A stretch of 64,000 nt of DNA, taken from NCBI GenBank assembly GCA_024232965.1, contig JACKQF010000003.1, positions 434,001 through 498,000 of the forward strand, in the 5' to 3' direction. The notes under the pieces were generated by a model. That model saw only the letters and a program-made list of their open reading frames with translations. It was not told the origin of the DNA and made no database searches. How positions within the stretch are numbered: the stretch's first letter is position 1; every line of letters starts with the position of its first letter. The position numbers were made by a program, and so were the translations under genes. Below, in pieces: positions 42,373 to 51,142 of the stretch. Source of the DNA: Verrucomicrobiaceae bacterium (GTDB taxonomy: Bacteria > Verrucomicrobiota > Verrucomicrobiia > Verrucomicrobiales > Verrucomicrobiaceae).

Positions 42373-43557
42373 TTATTTGGCCTGTTCGGAGCCTGTTACG
42401 CTTGCATCGGGAGCCACTGCGACGCCATGCCTCCATCCTTCCATGGTGTTGTCGCTGTGAGTGACGATGGCCCCTGCATGAGCCCAAATCGCATTGCCAG
42501 CTTTCGGGCCGGTGCCGATGAGATGATTGCCGCGAATCTCTGCCTTTCCTTTGACCAAAATACCTGCCACGCCTCCGCTGCGAATCGTGTTGTTTGTGAT
42601 TACGGCGCTCGAACTACCAAGCACGACGATCATCGGGGGGACACCTGCATTGCGGCTGAGTTCGTTTCCGCTGATTACCGCCGAGGAGCCTCCCGTGATC
42701 CCGATGGCGACGAGCTTGTTATTGATGAGCTTGTTCTTCGTCAGCGTCGGCCGTGCGCCTTCCTCAACGCCGATCCCGGCCATGTCGTTGTCGCGGCACA
42801 CATTGTCTTCGACCACGGGGCGTGTCTCGTCACCGGTGCGAATGCCGATACCGGCGCGACGGTTGTGGAGGCATTGGTTGCCGGATACCTTGGGCGACGA
42901 GCCTTCGCTGATACCGATTCCAGCGCGGATGTTGTGGTGGCAGATATTGCCCTGAATGACGGGACTCGACGCTTCGCAGCCGATGCCCGCATAGAAGTTC
43001 TCAAAGCACTCGTTCTTCTCGATGATGGCCGTGGAGCCGTTCATCGAGCCAATGCCGCCGCCCATGTTGCGGTAACAGACATTGTTGGCGATTCGCGGCG
43101 AACCACCGGTGATAGCGATGCCGGTATAGCCGATGTGATGGACGATGTTGTTCCGCACCTCGCAATCGACGGCAACGGCGATACCCGGCTTTCCGGGTGC
43201 GCCGATGTGTTCGTGCGGTTGCTCGTTGCCCTGCGTGTCGAAATGATGCTGCCAGAGCTTGTCGTCATAGGTGCCGACGCCCGTGATCGTGAATCCGTCC
43301 AGAATAGACTTTTCGGCCATTTCAACTCCGCCAACTAGAATGGTCGCTTCAGCTCGCTTGAGGCCGAGTTTGTCTTTGCCATCACTTCCATCGCTTTTGA
43401 CGGTGATGCCGGGCTTGAGCTTCAAAGATCCGCGATAGGTGCCGCGAGCGACGGTCACTGTGTCGCCCGGATTAGCGGCGTCGATGGCGCTCTGGATGCT
43501 GGTTGCGTCTTTCGGGACGTGAATCGTCGCCGCTACGAGCATGAGCAGTATTTTCAT
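42373..43557 (-). CDS. Right-handed parallel beta-helix repeat protein
   Basis: The 394-residue protein begins MKILLMLVAATIHVPKDA, a short hydrophobic leader, then TSIQSAIDAANPGDTVTVARG, the typical entry of pectate-lyase-like or NosD helices. About ten coils follow with repeats such as PRIANNVCYRNMGGGIG, PVIQGNICHHNIRAGIGI, PKVSGNQCLHNRRAGIGI, PVVEDNVCRDNDMAGIGV and PTLTKNKLINNKLVAIGI. Such helices act as polysaccharide lyases, hydrolases, C5-epimerases or binding scaffolds. Catalytic residues cannot be assigned. Gaps of 5-7 nt on both sides place it firmly in the operon. Confidence 0.85.
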   Translation of the reverse strand: MKILLMLVAATIHVPKDATSIQSAIDAANPGDTVTVARGTYRGSLKLKPGITVKSDGSDGKDKLGLKRAEATILVGGVEMAEKSILDGFTITGVGTYDDKLWQHHFDTQGNEQPHEHIGAPGKPGIAVAVDCEVRNNIVHHIGYTGIAITGGSPRIANNVCYRNMGGGIGSMNGSTAIIEKNECFENFYAGIGCEASSPVIQGNICHHNIRAGIGISEGSSPKVSGNQCLHNRRAGIGIRTGDETRPVVEDNVCRDNDMAGIGVEEGARPTLTKNKLINNKLVAIGITGGSSAVISGNELSRNAGVPPMIVVLGSSSAVITNNTIRSGGVAGILVKGKAEIRGNHLIGTGPKAGNAIWAHAGAIVTHSDNTMEGWRHGVAVAPDASVTGSEQAK

Positions 43558-43564
43558 CGGCGGA

Positions 43565-45385
43565 TCAGGGTTGGTTTGGCGGAATGAGTTTCTGCGCGGC
43601 GAGCCAACTGAGCGCAGCGACTTTCCACTGCTCCCAGAGAGGGCCTTTGCAGCCATTGAGGCCGTGACCACCGTTGGGGAGTTCTAGAAGCTCGACAGGG
43701 ACATGGTGTGCCTTCATCGACGCGACAAACTGGCGGCTGTTCTCGATGGGGACGGCTTTGTCGTCGATGGCGTGCGCGAGGAAGGTAGGGGGCGTGTCGG
43801 CGGTGACCTGCGTTTCGTTGGAGTAGAGACGGATGAGATCAGGGGTGGGATCAGAACCAAGGAGTTTGGCTTTGGAACCGCCGTGTGTGAACTCCCCCAT
43901 GGTGACGACGGGATAGACGAGCCAGCCGAAATCGGGACGGGAGTTCAGCCGCTCGATGGCATCGGTGGAGATTGCGTCGCCTGAGTTGAAATGCGTGAGG
44001 GCGGTCGAGGCGACGTGGCCTCCGGCTGAAAAGCCGAGAATGCCGATGCGTTTTGGATCGATCTTCCACGCTGCGGCATTTGCGCGGGTGAGTCGGATGG
44101 CCCGTTGCGCATCAAGCAGCGGCACCTGACGTCGCAGCTCTGGCAGGCGATACTCGAGAATGACGCAAGCGATGCCGTGTTCGTTGAGCCATTGCGCGAT
44201 GGGATAGCCTTCCTTTTCGGTGACGTGGCGGATGTAGCCGCCGCCGGGGCAGAGCACGATGGCTGCGCCGTTGGCTTTGTCGGCAGGTGGGAGGAAGACT
44301 TCGAGGTCCTTGGAGTATTCCTCGAACTTGCCATCGCCAATGGGTGCCTTGCCGGGCCAAAGCGGGACGCGATGCGTGACGGTGGGCTTGTTCGTGTCAT
44401 CGCGCTCGGAGGTGACTTGGTAGGTCTTGCCATCGGTGGTGACCTGCACCGTGCCATGAAGGCCTGTGATGTAGGTTTTAGCACCGAGAGCCTTCAGCGT
44501 GGCAGTGGATTTGATGCCTTTGGCATAGCGCGGGAAGACGCTGGCGATGGAGACCTCGGGATGGGTCGCCTCTCCGAAGGCCTGCGGGATGGGATGAATG
44601 CCGTGACCGGGCGCGACAAGGACGTGGCACTTTAGCTTCGATTTATCGACAAAGGGCATGAGACTGGCCTCGATGTCCTCGGTCTGGATGTCGCCGGGCA
44701 GCAGGAAGACGATGTCGCCAAACTGGATGCGCAAGGCGAGCGAGTTGGCGTTTACGAGGAAATGCGAGGGCGTGTCGTTCTTCTGCCGCGTGTTCACCTT
44801 CGGGTCGTTGAAATAGCTTTTTGGCGGTGCGATTACCTCGATCCTGAGATCCGGATCGAGATCCAACGTTTCGCCCGCCGTGGCAGTGATGTGGGCTCCG
44901 CGCGCTTTGAACTCATCGCGCACGAGGTTGTGGTGATCGAGTTCCGACCTGTTCGTGCCACGATAGTCGTCCTCGTTTCCACTGCGGAAGATGTAGCCGC
45001 AGTCGATGAGCTTCTTGATTTCAAGGTGATCCTTCAGCCACAGCAGGCCGCCGAAGTGGTCGTAGTGCGCATGACTGATGAAAACGCCGTCGATGGCGGT
45101 GACGCCCTGCTTCTTCAGCAGCGGTGCGACGACATCGCGTCCGGCATTGAAGTTTGCCAGCCAGCCGTCGGACGAAAGCCTCTCGGGATGCGCCGTGCCA
45201 GTGTCGTAGAGCCACGTTTTCCCCGAAGGTGTGCGCATCACGATGGCGAGACCTGCACCGCGCTGAATGTCGGGAATTTCGAGCACGGTGAAGCTGAAGG
45301 TTCGGGCGGGTTCTGCCCCTAAACCAACAGGCGTGCCAACGTAGAAGAGTGCGAAGGCTGCTATTGCAATGAAGTGACGATTCAT
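43565..45385 (-). CDS. Fusion of metallo-beta-lactamase-fold hydrolase and BD-FAE-type esterase
   Basis: The ATG at 45385 gives 606 residues with a signal peptide (FIAIAAFALFYVGTPVGLGA). Residues about 25-330 form a ComEC/Rec2-like MBL domain with FISHAHYDHFGGLLWL (HxHxDH), LLPGDIQTEDI and VLVAPGHGIHP. From about 345 an alpha/beta-hydrolase begins at RVPLWPGKAPIGDGKFEEYS, with oxyanion region VLCPGGGYIRH, nucleophile GFSAGGHVAS, Asp in AHAIDDKAVP and His in PNGGHGLNG. The second half resembles acetyl-xylan or feruloyl esterases. Two hydrolytic activities in one exported chain are inferred. A decayed relative of the esterase half lies at 35391-35699. Confidence 0.88.
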   Translation of the reverse strand: MNRHFIAIAAFALFYVGTPVGLGAEPARTFSFTVLEIPDIQRGAGLAIVMRTPSGKTWLYDTGTAHPERLSSDGWLANFNAGRDVVAPLLKKQGVTAIDGVFISHAHYDHFGGLLWLKDHLEIKKLIDCGYIFRSGNEDDYRGTNRSELDHHNLVRDEFKARGAHITATAGETLDLDPDLRIEVIAPPKSYFNDPKVNTRQKNDTPSHFLVNANSLALRIQFGDIVFLLPGDIQTEDIEASLMPFVDKSKLKCHVLVAPGHGIHPIPQAFGEATHPEVSIASVFPRYAKGIKSTATLKALGAKTYITGLHGTVQVTTDGKTYQVTSERDDTNKPTVTHRVPLWPGKAPIGDGKFEEYSKDLEVFLPPADKANGAAIVLCPGGGYIRHVTEKEGYPIAQWLNEHGIACVILEYRLPELRRQVPLLDAQRAIRLTRANAAAWKIDPKRIGILGFSAGGHVASTALTHFNSGDAISTDAIERLNSRPDFGWLVYPVVTMGEFTHGGSKAKLLGSDPTPDLIRLYSNETQVTADTPPTFLAHAIDDKAVPIENSRQFVASMKAHHVPVELLELPNGGHGLNGCKGPLWEQWKVAALSWLAAQKLIPPNQP

Positions 45386-45398
45386 GGCTGTAGTTGCG

Positions 45399-47543
45399 TC
45401 ACTCCCGGTTGATGAACTCATCCAAATTCATCAACACTCGCGCTATTGCGACTAAAGTGGCGGCTTCGATTTTGTTGGGTGTTGCGACGGATTTTTCGAT
45501 GAAGCTGAGCGACTTGAGTGCCTCATTGCCCCCCGCCTTCACCCGCTTTTGCTGTTCATCGAAAAAAGCTTTGAGACGAGTCAGTTCTTCAGGGCGAGGC
45601 GGGCGGTTTAGGGTGAGTTCAAAGACGCGTGTTAGGCGTTCTTTGGTGTCGTGATAGTTCCCATGCAACACCCGAGCTGCGAGTGATTGGGCGGCCTCAA
45701 CGAAGGCAGGATCGTTCATCATGGTGAGTGCTTGAAGCGGAGTATTGCTGCGCTCTCTGCGCACGCAGGCGTCTGCTGCATCGGGACCATCGAAGGTGGT
45801 GAGCAGGGGATAGAGCACGCTGCGGAGTGTGATAATGTAAAGGCTGCGGCGGTAGATTTCCCCTCCGGGGCTGGCCTGCCAGTTGGAGGAGCGCCCGACT
45901 TCAAAAACATCTTCTGGCAGAGGTGGTCGAAAGCTGGGGCCACCGATTTCACGGACCAGCATACCGCTGATGGCGAGCGCGGAGTCTCGCAGAATCTCCG
46001 CATCGAGGCGGAGGCGATTTTGCCGCGAGAGAAGCCTATTGAGTGGATCGATCTCTGCGATGTCTTCGCGATGATTCGAGGACTGTTTGTAAGTAGTGGA
46101 GGTGACGATGAGCCGGATGAGGCGCTTCCTGCTCCAGCCTTTGTGCATGAATTCGGAGGCCATCCAGTCGAGGAGTTCGGGGTGCGAGGGAGGTTCCCCA
46201 GTGGCGCCGAAATCATCAGGGGTGCTGACAATACCGGTGCCGAAGAGGGTGCCCCAAATCTGATTGACTGCCACGCGACTGGTCAGTGGATTTGTCGGTG
46301 ACACAAGCCAGCGTGCGAGATCTAGACGGGTTGGCTCGGGCTGGGTAGGTCTTTTCATGGGCGGCAAGGCCGAGAGGCTGGCTGGCATCACGTCGGGGCC
46401 GCGACGCGCATAGTCACCTGCGAGGTGCACGTAAGTTTGTCGACGGTCTTTATCGAGCTCTGCTAGAGTTGGGGCTTTAGACTTGGGTTCGTCACGATCC
46501 ACTGTGTTATTGAAGAAGGCGTAGAAGCTGTAGTAGTCGCGAATGGTGATGGGGTCGTATTTGTGTGTGTGGCACTGCGCGCAGCCAATCGTGAGCCCCA
46601 TCCACACCCGGCCTGTGGTGTTGACGCGGTCCGCGAGGTTTTGAAAACGTGCCTGCTCCTTGTCCACGCCTGCCTCGGTATTCAATGCCGCATTGCGATG
46701 GAAGCCGGTTGCGGTGAGTTGCTCACGAGATGGATTTGGCAGGAGGTCGCCAGCGATCTGTTCGATTGTGAACTGATCAAAGGGCATATCGGCGTTGATG
46801 GCCTGGATAACCCAGTCGCGATAGCGGTAGGCATTGGGGCGCAGTCCATCGCCGAGGAAGCCGTTGCTGTCTGCATAGCGCGCCTCGTCAAGCCAATGGC
46901 GCGCCCAGCGTTCGCCGAAATTGGGTGAGGCGAGCAGGCGATCCACGATGGATTCATAGGAGGCTGGATCAGCCACAAATGCGGCGACTTCTTCAGGCGA
47001 TGGTGGCAGTCCGGTGAGATCTAGGAAGACGCGTCGAATGAGGGTTGGAGGGCTGGCTTGAGCTGCGGGCGATAGTCCCTCGTGGCGCAGCCTGGCCTGG
47101 ATAAAAGCGTCGATGGGGTTCGTGGTAGCGGGGACGGGGACGTCAGGTCGTCGGATCGGGATAAAGGACCAGTGATCTTTGTACTCTGCGCCTTCGGCGA
47201 TCCAACGACGAAAGAGTTCGCGCTCCGGATCGGTGAGCGGTTTCGGGGATGACGGCGGCGGCATTACGTCATCGGGATCTGCGGTAGAGATGCGCTTCCA
47301 GAACTCGCTGGCCTCGGGTTTGCCGGGCCGGATGGCTTCTTTGACTGCTTCGGCACGGACATCGAGCCTCAGATTGGCCTCGCGCTTATCTTCATCCGGG
47401 CCATGGCAGGCGTAGCACTTGGTCGCGAGAATGGGCCGAATGTCGCGGCTGAAATCGATGCGGGCATCTCCAGCAGCCTGCGCCCCAGTGCTCGTGGCGA
47501 CGAGTAGGGTGAGAATTTGCAGGGGCTGGAAGGCGTGATGCAT
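45399..47543 (-). CDS. PSCyt1-DUF1549-DUF1553 haem protein, compact form
   Basis: The 714-residue protein has a leader (LQILTLLVATSTGAQAAG), a PSCyt1 domain with C43-Y-A-C46-H47 and REANLRLD, DUF1549 with LIRRVFLDLTGLPPSPEEV, FGERWARHWLDEARYADS and the haem motif GCAQCHTHKYDPIT, and DUF1553 (VNQIWGTLFGTGIVSTPDDFGATG, ACVRRERSNTPLQALTMMND). It lacks the inserted beta-sandwich of the 1041-residue copy. It is first in the 12-gene minus-strand run and diverges from a DsbD-type gene 93 nt away. A dihaem envelope protein is inferred; no DUF1501 gene is adjacent. Confidence 0.92.
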   Translation of the reverse strand: MHHAFQPLQILTLLVATSTGAQAAGDARIDFSRDIRPILATKCYACHGPDEDKREANLRLDVRAEAVKEAIRPGKPEASEFWKRISTADPDDVMPPPSSPKPLTDPERELFRRWIAEGAEYKDHWSFIPIRRPDVPVPATTNPIDAFIQARLRHEGLSPAAQASPPTLIRRVFLDLTGLPPSPEEVAAFVADPASYESIVDRLLASPNFGERWARHWLDEARYADSNGFLGDGLRPNAYRYRDWVIQAINADMPFDQFTIEQIAGDLLPNPSREQLTATGFHRNAALNTEAGVDKEQARFQNLADRVNTTGRVWMGLTIGCAQCHTHKYDPITIRDYYSFYAFFNNTVDRDEPKSKAPTLAELDKDRRQTYVHLAGDYARRGPDVMPASLSALPPMKRPTQPEPTRLDLARWLVSPTNPLTSRVAVNQIWGTLFGTGIVSTPDDFGATGEPPSHPELLDWMASEFMHKGWSRKRLIRLIVTSTTYKQSSNHREDIAEIDPLNRLLSRQNRLRLDAEILRDSALAISGMLVREIGGPSFRPPLPEDVFEVGRSSNWQASPGGEIYRRSLYIITLRSVLYPLLTTFDGPDAADACVRRERSNTPLQALTMMNDPAFVEAAQSLAARVLHGNYHDTKERLTRVFELTLNRPPRPEELTRLKAFFDEQQKRVKAGGNEALKSLSFIEKSVATPNKIEAATLVAIARVLMNLDEFINRE

Positions 47544-47636
47544 CGGCAGAGGACAACGGGCTCTGGCGGGAACTTTTTCCAGATGACCGAATGGTCACTA
47601 TGGAATAAAGCGATCTCAGACGTATCTAATTACCAC

Positions 47637-49433
47637 ATGATGACACGTTTTTCCCTCTCGATTGCCGCGCTTTGGACCGCGGGTAGTATTGCTGCCATGG
47701 CCCAGGTTGGTGGGCTGGATCTCAGTGCGCTGGACGCAGCGCCGAAGAAGTCGGTGACGATTTCAGTGGTGTCTGAGGTGAAAACCGCTGCGGCAGGCCA
47801 GGCCTTCCGAGTGGCTGTCAAAATGGAGCACGCGCCGCATTTTCACACATATGGCCGGGTGCTCAAAGAGGGCATCATTGGGAAGCCGACCTCTGTTACC
47901 TGGACGCTGCCGGAGGGCTGGACCACAGAAGACATTGCGTGGCCAGAGACAAAGGACGTGCCGTCTACAGGGGGCGAAATGAGCAACGGCTATGAAGGTG
48001 TCGTGTATCTGCCCGTGAAGATCATCCCTCCTGCCGGCGCTGCGGCAGGGACGGCCGTGGAGATCAAGGCTGTGGTCGATGGTCTGGTGTGTGATCCGAA
48101 AAGTTGCCGACCCTTTTCTGAGGAGACGATGCTGAAAATCGATGTGGGGGATAAAGCTGAGGTTAATGAGGCTGCTGCGGGCGTGTTTTCGGCAGCGGTC
48201 GCCGCTCCAACTGCTGAAGCGAGCGCAAAGGCGGAGGCTCCGGTCGAAAAAAAAAACCTGCTCTTGCTGGTCGGCTACGCTCTCATCGGCGGGCTGATCT
48301 TGAACGTTATGCCCTGCGTCTTCCCGGTTCTGGGAATCAAGGTGATGGGGTTGGTGCGGCAGGCCGGTGAAGATCGCTCTGTGATCGTAAAGCATGGTCT
48401 CGCCTACACGCTGGGCGTTCTGGTTTGTTTCTGGGCCCTGGCGGCGCTGGTGATCGTCTTGGGCAAGAGCTGGGGATCACAACTACAATCGCCGAATTTT
48501 GTGATGGGGTTGACGGTGTTTTTCCTCATCTTTGGTCTGTCGATGGCGGGCGTTTTTGAGATTGGAACCTCTGCCGTTGGTGTCGGAGCGGAGTTGCAAA
48601 ACAAGTCAGGTCTGAGTGGTTCCTTCTTTTCAGGGTTGCTGGCCGTGGTGGTGGCTACGCCATGTTCGGCTCCGTTTCTGGGGACGGCGCTGGGTTATGC
48701 AGTGACGCTGCCTGCGTTGCCTGCACTGCTACTTTTTACCTGCATTGGTCTGGGGCTTGCGCTGCCATTTCTAGTGTTGGCGGCGTTCCCGAGTTTGATT
48801 TCGCGGCTTCCGCGTCCGGGTGCTTGGATGGAGAGCTTTAAGCAGGGCATGTCCTTTTTCCTGATTGGCACGGTGGTCTATCTCGCTTGGGTCTTGTCTG
48901 GCATGGTTAGCGAGAGCGGCTTCCTCTACATTCTCTTTGCGCTCGTTTTGGTGGCGATGGCCTGCTGGATTTACGGTCGCTGGTGCCTGCCTCACAAGCC
49001 CGCGGGCACACGGACTGCGGCTTTGGTGATCGCCCTGCTGATGGCGGGTGGCGCGGTGAGTTGGGCTTGGCCGCACCGCGAGGCATTGACTTGGGAGAAG
49101 TGGTCGCCTGAGCTCGTCGCATCCTTGCGGGCAGAGAAAAAGCCGGTCTATATCGACTTCACGGCGAAGTGGTGTGCGACCTGCCAGGTGAACAAGCGCG
49201 TCTATCACGATGAGAACCTCGTCAAGTTGATCAACGACAAAAAGATCGTGCTGCTGAAGGCCGACTGGACCAACCCAGACGATCGGATCAAAAAGGCAAT
49301 CGGTGATCTCGGGAAAGCGGCGGTGCCGGTGAACGTCCTCTATTTGCCCGATGCCGCTGAGCCGATAGTGTTGCCGGAGTTGTTGTCTGTAGAGAACGTG
49401 TCGGAGCAACTCTCCAAAGCGCCGAATCCCTAA
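47637..49433 (+). CDS. dsbD: DsbD/ScsB-like transmembrane thiol-disulfide reductase
   Basis: The ATG at 47637 (or 47640) gives about 598 residues. A signal peptide precedes a DsbD-alpha-like N-terminal domain (about 25-200) with a cysteine pair in VCDPKSCRPF. The CcdA-type membrane domain has the conserved cysteines MPCVFPVLGIK and ATPCSAPFLG and about eight helices. The C-terminal thioredoxin domain carries the WCATCQVNKR active site. It passes electrons from cytoplasmic thioredoxin to periplasmic thiols, needed for disulfide isomerisation and cytochrome c maturation. It diverges from a PSCyt1 c-haem gene. Confidence 0.9.
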   Translation: MMTRFSLSIAALWTAGSIAAMAQVGGLDLSALDAAPKKSVTISVVSEVKTAAAGQAFRVAVKMEHAPHFHTYGRVLKEGIIGKPTSVTWTLPEGWTTEDIAWPETKDVPSTGGEMSNGYEGVVYLPVKIIPPAGAAAGTAVEIKAVVDGLVCDPKSCRPFSEETMLKIDVGDKAEVNEAAAGVFSAAVAAPTAEASAKAEAPVEKKNLLLLVGYALIGGLILNVMPCVFPVLGIKVMGLVRQAGEDRSVIVKHGLAYTLGVLVCFWALAALVIVLGKSWGSQLQSPNFVMGLTVFFLIFGLSMAGVFEIGTSAVGVGAELQNKSGLSGSFFSGLLAVVVATPCSAPFLGTALGYAVTLPALPALLLFTCIGLGLALPFLVLAAFPSLISRLPRPGAWMESFKQGMSFFLIGTVVYLAWVLSGMVSESGFLYILFALVLVAMACWIYGRWCLPHKPAGTRTAALVIALLMAGGAVSWAWPHREALTWEKWSPELVASLRAEKKPVYIDFTAKWCATCQVNKRVYHDENLVKLINDKKIVLLKADWTNPDDRIKKAIGDLGKAAVPVNVLYLPDAAEPIVLPELLSVENVSEQLSKAPNP

Positions 49434-49483
49434 CTCGCGAATCCGCAGTTGTGCGGCGCGGATGGCTGGCCATGATAGGGAGG

Positions 49484-50653
49484 ATGTCAGACCCATTGCC
49501 AGACCTATCCGTGCCAGAATTGCGCCGTTATGCGCGGCATCTGAACATCCCGGAATTTGGGATTGAAGCTCAGCGAAAACTGAAAAATGCCCGCGTTCTG
49601 TGCATCGGGGCAGGGGGGCTGGGCTCTCCGGTCACGATGTATTTAGCTGCGGCAGGTGTGGGCGCCCTGGGGTTGGTGGATCCTGACGTGGTGGAGGAGT
49701 CAAACCTCCAGAGGCAGTTGCTTTTTAGCACCGCCGATGTGGGGCGCCCCAAACTGGAGGCGGCCAAAGAACGACTCCAGGGAATCAATCCGAACGTCCA
49801 GGTAGATCTGTATCCAGAGACCTTCAATGCGTCGAACGCACGCGAGATCGCTGCTGGTTACGATGTGGTCATTGATGGCACGGACAATTTTCCTACTCGC
49901 TACTTGAGCAACGACGTCTGCGTTTGGCTGAAGATTCCAAATGTCTATGGCTCCATCCTTCGGTTCGAGGGGCAAGTCGGGGTCTTTGCTCCTCATCTGG
50001 GCGCTCCCTGTTATCGGTGCATGTCGCCCGTTCCACCAAAGCCGGGGCTTGTGCCCAGTTGCGCGGAAGGCGGGGTGCTGGGCGTCCTCCCTGGGCTGAT
50101 CGGCACGATGCAGGCCCTGGAGACGATCAAACTGATCACGGGCGTTGGCGAGCCCCTGCTGGGGCGCCTGATGCATGTCGATACGCTTTCAATGAGATTC
50201 CGCCCCTTCAATTTGCGGTGCGATCCCGAGTGCCCGGTCTGCGGAGAAAATCCTTCCATCACAGAGCCAGTGGACTATCAGGGATTTTGCGGCATTCCTT
50301 CTGCTTCAAGCTCAACATACAACCCCATGGCAGCCATTCCCACTATTACCGTCCACGACCTCCACGAACTGCGTAGCCAAGAAGCAGATCACTTTTTGCT
50401 GGATGTCCGCGAACCGCACGAACACGCCCTGTGCAGGATCGAAGGTGCTACGCTCATCCCGCTGGCCTTCGTTGAGGCGAGAGCGCACGAGTTGCCGAAG
50501 GGGCGCAAGCTCGTCGTGCACTGCAAGGCCGGTGGACGCAGCGCGCAGGCGGTTGCAAAGCTTCTGGACCTTGGATTCGACGATGTATGGAACGTGGCCG
50601 GTGGGATCAACGAATGGTCTAAGGCCATCGATCCAGAGGTGCCCCTCTATTAA
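49484..50653 (+). CDS. MoeB/ThiF-type E1 enzyme fused to rhodanese domain
   Basis: The start is uncertain (ATG at 49484 or 49472); 49484 gives 389 residues. The E1 domain has the ATP motif VLCIGAGGLGSPVTMYLAAAG, the zinc pairs CYRCM and CPVCG, and the conserved adenylation/cysteine segment VPSCAEGGVLGVLPG. The C-terminal rhodanese domain (about 285-389) has the active-site loop VVHCKAGGRS. This MOCS3-like layout activates sulfur-carrier proteins (MoaD/ThiS-type) and can transfer sulfur for molybdopterin, thiamine or tRNA thiolation. It acts in the cytoplasm. A Trm112-like gene follows after 8 nt. Confidence 0.9.
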   Translation: MSDPLPDLSVPELRRYARHLNIPEFGIEAQRKLKNARVLCIGAGGLGSPVTMYLAAAGVGALGLVDPDVVEESNLQRQLLFSTADVGRPKLEAAKERLQGINPNVQVDLYPETFNASNAREIAAGYDVVIDGTDNFPTRYLSNDVCVWLKIPNVYGSILRFEGQVGVFAPHLGAPCYRCMSPVPPKPGLVPSCAEGGVLGVLPGLIGTMQALETIKLITGVGEPLLGRLMHVDTLSMRFRPFNLRCDPECPVCGENPSITEPVDYQGFCGIPSASSSTYNPMAAIPTITVHDLHELRSQEADHFLLDVREPHEHALCRIEGATLIPLAFVEARAHELPKGRKLVVHCKAGGRSAQAVAKLLDLGFDDVWNVAGGINEWSKAIDPEVPLY

Positions 50654-50661
50654 TTAAGCTC

Positions 50662-50865
50662 ATGGCCGCCGAATCTGCCGACTGGATCGAGTCCTTCCTG
50701 CCTGTCTTGTGTTGCCCCGACACGAAGCAGCCCTTGCGTTGGGCGACCCCGGAAGAGTGTGCCAAGGTGGGCCTGCCGGTGGATAAGCCCGCCCTAGCCC
50801 GGGAGGACGGCAGCCGGGTATTTCCGGTGCAAGACGGAATCCCGCTGCTCTTACCCGCAGAATAG
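50662..50865 (+). CDS. Trm112-like small protein
   Basis: The 67-residue protein shows the Trm112/UPF0434 pattern: LPVLCCPDTKQPLRW at the start and SRVFPVQDGIPLLLP at the end. Only part of the usual zinc cysteines remains (CCP without a second CxxC). Eukaryotic Trm112 activates methyltransferases; bacterial relatives are poorly understood. It lies 8 nt after the MoeB-like gene and is probably co-transcribed. Confidence 0.8.
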   Translation: MAAESADWIESFLPVLCCPDTKQPLRWATPEECAKVGLPVDKPALAREDGSRVFPVQDGIPLLLPAE

Positions 50866-51142
50866 GGGTTCTGGGGTTGGTGATCCTGCGCGTTTGGAAC
50901 GTAAGAGGAGGTGATAGCGTGCTTCGGCGTCGTGGTGTTCGCCTGATTGCCAGCGGATGGTTGTTGCGAACCCGCCCAATGGCCTAGACCCAGGAATTGA
51001 CATTGCGTGAGGACGCAGTTTTGGAGGTAATATGCGCAATTGGTGGGGTGGTTGCAAGGCGGTGCCGAGAAAGAAAAAGAAAAATCCACCTGATCGCTTG
51101 CCTTTTGGCTGCGTATTTCCATGATGAAGCACGATTTTCCTC
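50866..51142. other. Intergenic space upstream of sdhCAB
   Basis: These 277 nt hold no convincing gene. A TTGACA hexamer near 50997 has a TAATAT about 25 nt downstream, too far apart for a standard promoter, so the sdh promoter is not assigned. The region just before sdhC is A-rich (GAAAGAAAAAGAAAAAT) and no clear Shine-Dalgarno sequence precedes the sdhC ATG. Confidence 0.4.

Noticed and set aside
50990..51030. Sigma70 promoter for sdhCAB (TTGACA near 50997)
   Set aside because: The nearest TAATAT is about 25 nt downstream, too far for a normal spacer, so the promoter is left unassigned.
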